A DNA stretch of 64,000 nucleotides from Typha latifolia. Taxonomy: Eukaryota > Streptophyta > Magnoliopsida > Poales > Typhaceae. The DNA is taken from contig CM034102.1 in NCBI GenBank assembly GCA_019914945.1, forward strand, positions 2,345,501 to 2,409,500. The letters run 5' to 3'. This document shows, in pieces, positions 12,697-23,700 of the stretch; position 1 is the first letter of the stretch; the number at the start of each line of letters is the position of its first letter. Both the position numbers and the translations under genes were made by a program. The notes under the pieces are model-generated. The model searched no databases. It had not been told where the DNA came from and saw only the letters and a program-made list of their open reading frames with translations.

Positions 12697-14970
12697 ATGA
12701 ATCTAAGCTTGGCGCCGTCCCGCGTTAAAACCTTCAACCGCCTCAAACAACTGCATGCCCAACTCATCCTCCACTCCCTCCATGGCTCCAACCATTGGCT
12801 TTCCTTCCTCCTCCATCGTTGTGTCCAGGTTGGCGCGCCTTTGGCATACGCCCATCAACTGTTTGAATCTATTCCGCAACCTAACATCCACGCCTTCACC
12901 TCCATGTTCAAACTCTACTCCCGAATGGGAACCCCTAACGATGTTTTTGCTGCCTTTTGTCTCATGTCCGACCTCACCGTGACCCCCAATGCCACTGTAT
13001 TCCCCATTTTGATCAAATCACTTGGTAGTGCAGCAATTTGGGTCCATGCACATGTCTTGAAACTTGGGCATGTCTCAAATCACTATGTCCAAAATGCCAT
13101 CATGAACTTTTACATTCAAAGTGGCACCATTGAGCTTGCAGAGAACTTGTTTGATGAAATGCAGGTGAGAGCTGTTGCGGATTGGAACTCACTGCTGTCA
13201 GGCTACTGGAAGTGGGGTTGCAAAGGGTTGGCCTTGAAATTGTTCGATATGATGCCAGAGCGGAACATTATTTCTTGGACCTGCATGGTAACTGGGCTTT
13301 CAAGGCTTGGAGAGCTGGAAGAGGCACGGAGGTTCTTTAATGAGATGCCTGAGAGGAGTGTGGTGTCATGGAATGCAATGCTATCGGGTTACACACAGAA
13401 TGGGAGAGTGGGGCAAGCATTGAAATTCTTTGGTCTCATGAAGGATGCTGGTATTCAGCTGAATGAGACCACGTGGGTTGCTGTCATTTCCATATGTTCA
13501 CTGAAAGGAGATCTAGAGCTTGCCGAATCAATTGTTGGGTCTCTCAGAGAGAGGCATTTACATATGAATTGTTTCGTCAGGACAGCCCTCATAAATATGT
13601 ATGCAAATTGCGGAAGTTTGCAAAGAGCAAGGCAGGTCTTTTATGAAAGCAAGGATTGGAGTTTGGCATCTTGTAATGCAATTATTGCTGCATATACAAG
13701 AGAAGGTGATCTTTTGGCCGCAAGGCAGCTCTTTGAGGGAATGCCAGTGAAGGACGTGATCTCATGGAACTCAATGGTCTCAGGATATGCCCAAAATGGG
13801 CAGTGGAGTTCAGCAATTGAGCTTTTCAGAAAGATGACTTCTATGAAGGGACTAAAACCTGATGATGTTACAATCTCAAGTGTCCTCTCAGCTTGCGGCC
13901 ATTTGGGCACCCTGCAGTGTGGAACATGGATTGTCAATTATATCAAAGAAAACCAGATCAGTTTAAGCATTTCAGGTTATAATGCTCTTATCTTTATGTA
14001 CTCAAGGTGTGGACTTGTGGAAGATGCTAAGAGAATCTTCGACGAAATGTGGCGGAGAGATGTATTTTCTTACAATACATTGATATCAGGCATGGCAGCT
14101 CATGGATATGGCCTTGAGGCTATAAAGTTGCTGAATATGATGGAGGAAGAAGGCATCAAACCGGATAATATAACATTTCTTGGCATCTTAACCGCTTGTA
14201 GCCATGCAGGATTATCCATTGAAGGCTGCCAAATTTTTGAGCTGATAAAAAATCCGACAGTTGATCACTATGCTTGCAAGGTAGATTTATTATGCCGAAC
14301 CAGGCAATTAGATGAAGCAATGAGAGTTATAGAGGATATGCCAATGAAGCCACATGCAGGAGTCTATGGTGCCCTTCTCAATGCAAGCCGCATCAATAGA
14401 AGAGTTGAATTAGGAGAGTTTGCAGCCAAAGAACTTTTCAGACTCGAACCAGACAATTCAGGCAACTATGTCTTGCTCTCTAACTTATATGCTGCAGTAG
14501 GAAGATGGGAAGATATGGATGGTGTTAGAAGAAGTATGGTAGAAAGAGGCATCAGTAAAATGGTAGGTTATAGCTGGGTAGAATTCAATGGAAAAGTGCA
14601 TCGATTCATAGCCGGTGATCAGTTGCATTCCTTGTCACAGAAAATATACAAGGTGTTAAAAGAGTTGAGAAGGAAGATACAAGAATTGGGTTACATAGCT
14701 GATAAGAGCTTTGTTCTGAAGGATGTTCATGATGAGGAGAAGGAAGAAATGCTGGATACACATAGCGAGAAGCTGGCCGTTGCATTTGGGCTACTTGTTT
14801 TTGAAGCAGGGACAGTGATTAGGGTGGTGAAGAACCTGAGAATATGTGATGATTGCCATATTTTCTTAAAAATGGTCTCAGGGATTGAGGGAAAGGAGAT
14901 TGTGGTGAGAGACAACAACAGGTTCCATAGATTCATGGAAGGGAGGTGCTCCTGCAAGGACCATTGGTAA
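12697..14970 (+). CDS. PLS-type pentatricopeptide repeat protein with E/E+/DYW domain, 757 aa
   Basis: One intronless open frame, as is usual for this family. Tandem PPR motifs of about 31-36 residues run from about 40 to 560 (for example VADWNSLLSGYWKWG, VVSWNAMLSGYTQNGR, DVISWNSMVSGYAQNGQ). The E/E+ region follows (GYSWVEFNGKVHRF) and the protein ends in a DYW deaminase domain. The zinc/catalytic motif HSEKLAVAFGLL and the CDDCH signature are intact, and the last residues are CSCKDHW rather than the usual DYW. Family knowledge: these are nuclear-encoded, organelle-targeted factors that specify and catalyse C-to-U editing of plastid or mitochondrial RNA. The start MNLSLAPSRVKTFNRLKQLHAQ matches the typical family N-terminus, which is short for a transit peptide, so targeting is uncertain. 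From memory it resembles Arabidopsis At1g14470, not verified. The RNA target is unknown. Confidence 0.95.
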   Translation: MNLSLAPSRVKTFNRLKQLHAQLILHSLHGSNHWLSFLLHRCVQVGAPLAYAHQLFESIPQPNIHAFTSMFKLYSRMGTPNDVFAAFCLMSDLTVTPNATVFPILIKSLGSAAIWVHAHVLKLGHVSNHYVQNAIMNFYIQSGTIELAENLFDEMQVRAVADWNSLLSGYWKWGCKGLALKLFDMMPERNIISWTCMVTGLSRLGELEEARRFFNEMPERSVVSWNAMLSGYTQNGRVGQALKFFGLMKDAGIQLNETTWVAVISICSLKGDLELAESIVGSLRERHLHMNCFVRTALINMYANCGSLQRARQVFYESKDWSLASCNAIIAAYTREGDLLAARQLFEGMPVKDVISWNSMVSGYAQNGQWSSAIELFRKMTSMKGLKPDDVTISSVLSACGHLGTLQCGTWIVNYIKENQISLSISGYNALIFMYSRCGLVEDAKRIFDEMWRRDVFSYNTLISGMAAHGYGLEAIKLLNMMEEEGIKPDNITFLGILTACSHAGLSIEGCQIFELIKNPTVDHYACKVDLLCRTRQLDEAMRVIEDMPMKPHAGVYGALLNASRINRRVELGEFAAKELFRLEPDNSGNYVLLSNLYAAVGRWEDMDGVRRSMVERGISKMVGYSWVEFNGKVHRFIAGDQLHSLSQKIYKVLKELRRKIQELGYIADKSFVLKDVHDEEKEEMLDTHSEKLAVAFGLLVFEAGTVIRVVKNLRICDDCHIFLKMVSGIEGKEIVVRDNNRFHRFMEGRCSCKDHW

Positions 14971-15918
14971 AGACATGGAGAAAGGTAGAAAGTTTGACAG
15001 GGGAAAGGCATTAATGCAATCATTTGCAAATAAAAGTAGCTGATGATTTTGTACTCAAGTGAAAACAAGTATGGCTTTTGTCATTCTTCTCAAGCAGCAT
15101 CTAAAGCTATTCTAAAGAGTATAGTATACAGGGCAAATGTTGTGGAACTCCCAAATCAAGAAGAATAATTCATCTTTTTTTTAAGAATAAATGTCTAATG
15201 AAATTTCTTTTAAGATGAACATGAGAAGGCAAATTGAAAAAAGAAAGAAAGAATAATAAAACCCAGTATCAACTTCCTTCTTGATTCTTGGATTCATTTT
15301 ATTCTTGTCAACAGAATAAAGCTGATTGGATAGACCAAGGGAGTCAGAATCCTGTTCTTCTCAGATTATCTGGATTGTCTTCCACATCAAGTCAATGGAA
15401 GAAATATCAATTATGAGCACCCATTAATGTCCCATTATGAAAAGTAGGTTTGACCCCCTAGTAGTAGTAACAAGCCAAAAGTGCATCACCGGGGGGAGGC
15501 CTACTACTATTATGAAGAGACGAAGGGCTGTTAAAGATGCTTCAAACCTCAAAAACATTGTTCCATATTCAGCCGGCAATAAATAACGAGAAAATATCCT
15601 ATTCATATCGTATAATCCATTAAAAAATACTCAAATCGGAGATAAACAGGAAAAATAATTAGTTTGCAGACTCGGTGGCATTGCTAATATCTAGATGGAG
15701 TTTCCTTCTAACAATATGTTGAAATGCATGCAGAAGATAGTACTGTCAAGAAGGCACGCATATTTGTAGCAGATACAAGATTAACCAAATAAGAGGATTC
15801 TTTTGACAGAAGTATAAGGTAACAAACATACCTAACAAGAAAACAAGAAACAAAGTCCATGAGCTAAAAAGGCGACACATACATTACAACTGCAACAAAC
15901 ACAACTAAAGATGGTCTC
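14971..15918. other. Convergent 3' region between the PPR and Alfin-like genes
   Basis: AT-rich, with no coding frame that resembles a protein. It should contain the 3' UTRs of the two convergent genes. AATAAA-like signals occur at about 15030 and 15315. Nothing else seen. Confidence 0.6.
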
Positions 15919-18900
15919 TCATGCCCTGGTCCTTTTGTTGGTGCTGCAGTCCGGGCACTTGTACTGCTTGATGTGCTCAGCCTTAGCAGGTGTAATCCTT
16001 ACACACTTACCATGGAACCATCGCTCACAGATATCACAGCATATCCAGAACTCATCACTTGCATAATTGTTGCCACATGCTCCACACAAAGTGTTACCAT
16101 GCTCATCCTCTTCCTCATTCTCTTCCCCACTAGCTTCATCATCTTTTGGTGGCATCTTGGATGACTTTGTATTGGTCTCTACTTGTCGTGACTGCTAGAA
16201 AAGACAGAAAGCAGACAGAAAAATTTGAAGGTGCTAAAGGAAAACATAGTTAACCAGGATATGCTATAAGTGGTATTCCTGTTTACCATCTTTGAACTGG
16301 ACTTGTTGCTCTTGCTACTGTTATTGGGGGTTTTCTCTTTAATTTGCTTCTTCGCAGTTCCAGTAACAACCTCATATATAGTGGGGAGATTGTTGATCAT
16401 GTTGAAAAGCCGCCTCCTGTGGTTGCACATGGACAAGTGGTAACATGTTGGTTATTCAGCAAAGTCTGCTTGTCAAGTTAAGATTAAATGATCACAGATG
16501 TTAATAAGATAAATGGTTCCTTCAGAAGATGAAGCTCAATTGCTCAAATTCCACTTGAAACAACTTCTGTGTAAATAGATCCATCAAAGGAGGTAGTTAG
16601 AGAAATTGTCAGACATAATAACTTGAAAAGCATTCTCCTATGAACGAAGAGCCACTTAAGATTGCCTTATCATAGAACTTAAATATAATGAAAGTTAAAA
16701 CTTCCAAAAGCACAATTTGACTATTATCCCTTAGTTTTAGCAGAAGTATCAAAATCTCAGCAATTGCTCAAAAGATTATGGCTTGGAAATAGTTACTGCC
16801 AACCTTTGTACTACATTATTCTATCTAGACAGCTATACATAGATGATATTCACAAAAATACAAGCCATAATAAAAACTATCAAAGCGCTAGTCATTTTGT
16901 AGTTTGGACAGGCCCTCTAGTACCTTATTTAATAGGTTAAGAAAATCTGTTGACATAAATTAGATGGCTAACAGTGGGCAATGTTGGAACTTGGAAGCAC
17001 TAAATGGTTTTCTCATATTTTGTAGCTTAGTTCAAAGAACTTTGGTATAAGTCTGATAGAAAATACCTTGACAAAATGAAATAAAACCAGACAAGTACCT
17101 GAAAGGGGAGAAATGTGCATCCCTGAAAACAAGAAAACACATATAAAACCATCTAAAGACCACCTCTTACAATCTCAGGACAGAAGTCAGGATATTGTAC
17201 AGGCAGCATCTTCTCAAGTGAAATAGCAAGAAATCTGTTCAATATCTGGAATCAAGCAACTATGGCAACTAAGTTAATGTATAGCTAAATAGGTGTAGAT
17301 TGTAGATTTTTCAGATTGAGGTTGGATCTCACAAATAGATTGTTCAGATTGGGTGACTCAGATTTGCAGACTCAAGTTTGTGTTATCAAAATTCTTCTTG
17401 TATCTGGATCATTTCCTGATATTACATAAATCACAGATCTCATTTTCATAATTCATCTTCTTTCTTATGGCTACTCTGTACATTTCCTTCGTAAAGCAAC
17501 AAGAAATGAGAAACAACTGCTAATAAGTATGAAATCTACAAAAAAGAATATATTTAATTATTTATGCCTCAGAGGAGGAACTATATGTCATATAATTAGC
17601 TAGGTGATATCAAACACTGACCAATAAGATAACCAGATCTTACTTTAAGACCTCACTAGATTATGCACCACCTTCCAAGCAAGTAGGCTTGCTAGACTAC
17701 ACACCAATTTCCAAGCAAGTAAGTTTTGCCCACAGCTTCCTGACCTCCCCTGGAAAGGCTGAACACTAGACTTAATCCATGAATAACCAAACTGCTAATT
17801 GTAAAGCAAGGGAACCCGTATGAGGTGCCACATACCTTGGTTAGCTGAATTTACTACCCAAATCACAGTGCAAATGAGACAGAATAACCAATAAAACCCA
17901 CATAGCTTAAACTCCTTTCTCCTCTACTAGCCTAAAATTCAAACTCAAATACCATATCAACAACGGTAGTAAGGGGCATGCCAGTGCACATATCAAAATG
18001 TAGCATAACTGTGCATGAACCAAGTGATTGATTAACAATCAAATAGACTGTAACCAATGAGTCACCAATTGGTATGCACTACACTCAGTAATTCTCATTC
18101 AAATTGTCAAACAAATCCGGCACCTCAGCTCATAGTAAGTATATAATAATGAATAGATTGAAAGTAAAGTATCCTTAGTGATACTAATATACTATATTGC
18201 ATAAAGCTGAACGGCCAGTCAGTTTTAAGGCAAACAAAAAATTAACAACATCCAAGCTGTTTCGTAGCATCCTCCCAAGTTTTTAAAAGATTGCAGATGG
18301 TAGACAGGTGGACAAGAGATCATGTAGTGCCTTGGCGCTAGACGGGTGGCTAGGTAGGCGCTCAAAATTCAAGATGGTTAAAAGATAATCAAATAAAAGA
18401 AATAATAGTTAGAATAGCAATTAAAATTAATACCTACAATCTAAACAATATACTTATACATATACTCGTTAAGAATTATAGTTAGCTACTAACATCCACT
18501 AATTCATTAGCATGAACAATAATTTTGAATTTCAGAGTCAATCTACATATTAAAATATGAGACGAGATGTTAAGCCAGTCACCTAGACAAAACTTAAGCA
18601 GAGTCTAGTTATATTCCAAGGCCAGAGCCTAAGTGTTAAAGTGGAAGTTTTTTTAAAACAATGCATCCTTATTAAATCCATATCATACAATTGCAATATG
18701 TTATTGCAATGGGGCATGATGCACGCCATTGTTCACTCACAAGTCTTCCCATTCCATACCAGCCTTATCATTACATTATGGGTGGGCACACAGAATTGAA
18801 ATCAATACCCAAAAGCAAAACACAGTTACAACTGAATGAATTTAATAAGTCACTAGAACCATCAAATCTTCAAAAATAAAAACTATCCATCATTTATCAA

Positions 18901-19907
18901 TCTGGTCCTGAAGAGGGATAAAAATAAATAAATTAAAAATATCCTTATGCTCCTTTTTATTCCAGAATACAAATATTAATGTCTCACTGTAACAATAGGC
19001 CAACCATACAAGAGGACATGATCTTAAGTAAGCATTTATTGTAAAATTGACTAACTACAGGTCCAAACAAAAGTATTACCTCGCTTCCTTGTCAAACCCA
19101 AACCGTGCCCCAAAATAAAATGCAACAGCCAGTAACCATGCATCACTGTGAACAGCAACTAGAGCGAGCCAATCCTTTTCATCCATCCCATCCCTAGCGA
19201 AATTAATACCTAGTGCTGGCTCGGGAAGCTCCGGTGGTACTTCCTCAGCAGGCAAATTTACTTCCCAAGTCTCATTAGGAAGTCCATAAAGGCATAAGTT
19301 TTCCTTTTCTACAAACAATCATGTCTTATCAGAACCAATATAAGACTATGTTTACTTCAAAGTCTAATTTTCCCCAAGTTATGTCATAACAAATGATACT
19401 TAAATGACAGCTAAATTTCAATTGCAGAAATCCAAAATTCAATTCATCATGTGAAAAAAGAAATCGAAGAATGAGCCAAGGCATATGAAAGTATCTCATT
19501 TTATACCACAAGATAAATCAAATAACTGAGTAACTGATTTTGCAAATGCTGGCCACATAAATACGCAGAAAGAACAGTGATTAGACCGTGAATCCACCAA
19601 TTCACGAGAGCTCCGCACAAGTCAAAATTACTAAATTAAACAGACAGGAAAAGAACTCACCGGGATCACATTGTTCATAGAACTTCTCGACTTCTGCAAC
19701 ACCATAAACAACAAAAGGTTGCATCATTTCCAAACCCTAACATCTATAAGCACCAAACCGAGACAAATCAATCAATAGAAACCTCCCAAAATTTACGCGA
19801 TAAGTACCAGTCGTGAGAGCTTTTATCATGCCGGCTCGCCTGGCTCTGAAATCACGAAAGACCTCCTCCGCCGTCCGAGAACTGTACGTCCCCGCGCCGC
19901 CTTCCAT
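15919..19907 (-). CDS. AL: Alfin-like PHD-finger histone H3K4me3 reader, 5 exons, 255 aa
   Basis: Exons: 19907-19808, 19693-19661, 19308-19080, 16416-16287, 16194-15919; all junctions keep frame. The N-terminal Alfin domain (about 10-135) reads [18 protein letters not shown], then EKFYEQCDP, then the conserved [18 protein letters not shown] stretch. A low-complexity Ser/Lys linker and an acidic stretch ([10 protein letters not shown]) precede a C-terminal C4HC3 PHD finger at about 199-251 ([30 protein letters not shown]). The aromatic DEFW segment used for H3K4me3 binding is present. Family knowledge: nuclear chromatin readers that interact with PRC1-type factors and repress targets in development and stress. 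Length matches the family (about 240-260 residues). Intron 3 is long (2,663 nt) and AT-rich with no recognisable element. It is head-to-head with CHIP and has telo-boxes and a possible uORF upstream. Confidence 0.96.
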
Positions 19908-20704
19908 GCTCTGATGACTAAAACCGTGAAATCCTAACGGAGTAATCGAGCGCAAGACTTAACCCTAGAAAGAGAGTAGGCGAGAAGAAAGGGAGCGATC
20001 GATTAGGGTTTCATCCATGGAAGATTTAGGGTTTCGAGCGAAGTAGAGCTCAAATCGCTACTCGAAGTAGGAGAAGAAAGAGAGGGAGAGGAAGGGGATA
20101 GACGAAGAAATGGGAGGGAAGATTAGAAAGCGAGAGAAAAACAATGCTGTGTGTTTTTATTTTGGATTTCGCGGATTTCTTAATACTTTTTCTCGTTTTT
20201 TTTCCAATTTCTCGAAAATTCCCTTTTTTTTCTTACAAATTTGAATTTAAGAATAAGAATCATATCTATTCTTTAAATATTGGTGATTTCATATATTTAA
20301 AGGGGAAATATATAATTAGAGAGTCCCAGAGACCATTTAAAATTTTTTAATGTAATTAATTAATAGATTTCGTTTTTTTTTTAGCCCTTTAATAGTTGAT
20401 GTCATCTACGATCCTATCCATTGAGAGAGAGTCAGAGACCATTTAAAATTAAATAGCCAATCATCCCCACTGTAGCAATTCTCTACATCCGTTTACGTGG
20501 CAGCTTTTAATTGCATAATTGTAACTTGATCGTACTAAATTCGTACATTTGATGCTGCATGATACCGGACGCAATTGGAACTTTCTACGTTATATTTCTG
20601 ACGGCATTTGAAGCAAAGAATGAAGCAAAGAAACAAATCTTCTCCTCCGCCACTCCGATTCTCGATTTCGAAAGGAGGAGAGAGTTTTAGAGAGAGAGAG
20701 AGTG
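19908..20704. promoter_or_regulatory. Divergent promoter region, Alfin-like / CHIP, with telo-box motifs
   Basis: 797 bp lie between two opposite start codons. On the Alfin side, TTAGGGTTT-type telo-boxes occur twice at about 20003-20034, probably in the 5' UTR, and a third (AAACCCTAA, 19732-19740) lies inside Alfin intron 1. A strongly AT-rich, homopolymer-rich block (20140-20400) sits in the middle. On the CHIP side a short GA run (about 20691-20702) ends two bases before the CHIP ATG. Known: telo-boxes bind plant TRB proteins and recur in 5' regions of translation and cell-cycle genes. Function here is inferred. Confidence 0.55.
19965..20018 (-). other. Possible 17-codon uORF in the Alfin-like 5' leader
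   Basis: ATG at 20018 (context CTTCCATGGATG) opens a 17-residue frame that stops with TAG at 19965, ending 57 nt before the Alfin ATG. It spans one telo-box. It counts as a uORF only if transcription starts upstream of 20018, which I cannot determine. Confidence 0.35.
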
Positions 20705-23700
20705 ATGGCGCCGGTGCCGGCGAGCGTCGCGAAGCAGGCGGAGCTTCTCAAGCAGGATGGCAACACCTTCTTCAAGAAAGAACGGATTGGGGCCGCCATC
20801 GACGCCTACACCGAGGTTTGTAAGGATTGCCCAATTCAATCTTTCGGCTTCTTTTGCGGAAAAGGATTAGTACGACTGACCGTGTGGTCGATTCCTCTAA
20901 TATTGGATTCATCTTTGTTAGTTGTTTCAAGTAATCTGTGACGATGAATCTATTTTCCTCATGTTTGATTGAATTATGTGTTTCAAAGTGTTTTTATCGT
21001 TAGTCGAGATCCGGGTTCTTGATTTCGTTGATTTTTTCTTTCTTGTATTGTTCAAGCTTTCAATTTCAACTCTGTTGTCCCCAAGTTGCTCTCTTTTGTT
21101 AGCTTCTTGTATAAATTCTGCTTAATCGCGTCTTTCACTCTTGCAAACCTAAGGTGTTTTTATTGAGATTGATCGCTTTCCACATGGTAAGGTTCTGTTT
21201 GTTACTGCTTCAATGAAGAATTATTTGCATACGGAAATTTTGATCTTAAAAATTTCTCTCATTTTATGATTCATAAAAATGTTATCTTCCATGCACTTGA
21301 GGAATCTTGATTTCTTCTACGCTTCAAATCAAGGTTGTTGGCGTTCTTTTTGCTACTTGAATTTCTTTACCCTATAATTAAAAGGTATATATCTTCAAAA
21401 ATGCTCTTCTGATAGAATCTCTGCCTCTTCTATTGGTGCTAACTTGACATGATTTGGATTTTTAGGCGATCGTGTTGTCCCCTAATGTACCGGTATATTG
21501 GACTAACCGAGCTCTCTGCTATAAGAAGAGAAAGTTCGTAACGATATTATTGATCTTTTGCCTTATGCCTTTTGAATCATATGATCTAGTATCTTATTTA
21601 GCCACTTTTGTTTATTGACTTTGGTAGTGAATGGAAAAAAGTTGAGGATGACTGCAGAATGGCTCTTCAGCTCGACAAGTTTTCTGTCAAGGTAAGCTCT
21701 CTTCTTTTAGATTCTATATAGGTTAACGTTCCCTTTAATATCTACTTGGTTACGCAGTGGACTTCTGTGTGGAATTTTTCTGTTTATTAATGCTTGCAGG
21801 CATTTCTTTTAGCATGGCAAATCTTGTTGTTTTCCAGTCTGATACCAAGTGTTTAGCCTCTAATTAGTTTGTTTTAGGAGAAATGGATGCCATTATCTAT
21901 TTCACTAGGAGGCCCTGGAGAATTATTGGTTTGAAGTATTAGGAACACTTCAACCTTGCAGGACCTAGATATAATTTTTCCATTTGACAGTTCATTATGA
22001 CAGATCTCTTTGTTTTGACCTTCTATATCAGCTAGTTTAGTTGCAATAGTTGTGTTGTCATTGACAGTTTAAATGTGACCTTCTAATCTATGGTTCCTAT
22101 GTAGGAGCTGCAATTAATATTAGTTGACATGGTAATTGATCTGTTCATGATAAAGGAAGAATTTCATGCTATAATGCAGGGGAAAACTGGGTGATAATTT
22201 TCTTTAATGTAGCCTTACTACCTATCTGGCAGAATCATAGAACAGGGTGTTTAGGAGCTATTATTTTGGTGATACTACTCTGTTTGTTTTACATTGACCT
22301 GTTTATGGGCACCTTAATATGGAAAAAGTAATCATTACATCAGCATGCTCTCATACTCGCCTCAGAGGAAATTATCTTGCTATACAAGTCCCTAATGGCA
22401 TCTGGGGAAAAGGGCCGAGCCCATAGGGAGGCCCATGGATCATTTGTGAGTCTGGTCCAAGCTAAGAGGAGGATGCAATCAGATCGGATAGACACCGGTT
22501 GGGATCTGATGAGAGTGGAGAGAGAAGAAATGGAATCCTTCGGGAGTCGGAATTGATAATCTAATGCCTCGTGGAGAATACAAAAGGGGAATATCTTAGC
22601 AGAGGTCACGCCTTGTATAGGAGAGAGATATTAGAAATCTTGAGAGGAGGAATAGTAAGCCCTTATACAGTGAGGTTCTTCGAGAGGCTTCTTGTTCTAA
22701 TCAAGAATCGTCTAGGGTTTTTGGGGCTACGAAGAGGCAAAGATCTGATGGTTGCTTCTGGGCGATGAGAGAGGGTATTGGGCTGTCGTGTGTCGAAATA
22801 GTATTCTCTGCTACAAATATGCAAAGTTTGGGCATTGTACAGTGGGGTGCAGAGGTGGTCTAATGGAGAAGAAAGAGGCTTCTCTTGTGGGATCTCCTTG
22901 AGTGCTTCTTTGGGCGTCTGAGGAGATGCACAAGAATGAGTGCAAGCTGAGGAGTTGAATGATTGCTACTATCAGAAGAGGTAGGATATCTACCCAAACT
23001 TGGAACTAGCCATGAACACGATGTGGAAAGGGGATCATGGAGAGCTAGAGTGGTCTCTAATTATGAGTATCTGGTGGATTTTCCTTCGCTTCAAAAGATG
23101 GAAAAAGTATCAAAAGGAGGAGAAGTTGATTTGGGAGTTACTGTGGTGACTTTTGCTCATGGAGAAAAGATTAGCAAATGGTATATCAAAAAGAATCGAC
23201 TTGGATTCAATTAGCAGGTATTCCTCTTCATTGTTAGAATTATATTCACTTTATGAAAATTATGGAAATTTTTAGTACTTTGATAAAATAATAAATGTAA
23301 GAACTGAGGAAAAAAGATTTAAAAATAGCTAAACTGAATGTTATGGTTAAGGACATTGTGAATGGTCCTATTAAATTAATAGTGATGATTGAAAATATGG
23401 TGTTTGAGGTTAGATGTGAAATAGAAGAGAATGAACAAAATTGGAAGGTGGGAAAACATATACTTGGGTTAGGAAAAATAACTAGAGTTCTAACCAGAGC
23501 AGTAGCCATGACTAGGCAGTTGGGATAAGAATTTCCCACGGATGGTGCTGGGGAAATGCTCTTTTGGTGTTAAAAGACGAAAGCTACTTGGGAGATGAAG
23601 GTAGCAGTTGGTGAGACAGTTGAAGGGCAACAGGTGGAGCCTAATGAGGAGAAAAAAGAATCTAAGGAAGGGGGGCATGAAGATTGGCAAGTTGTTGTCT

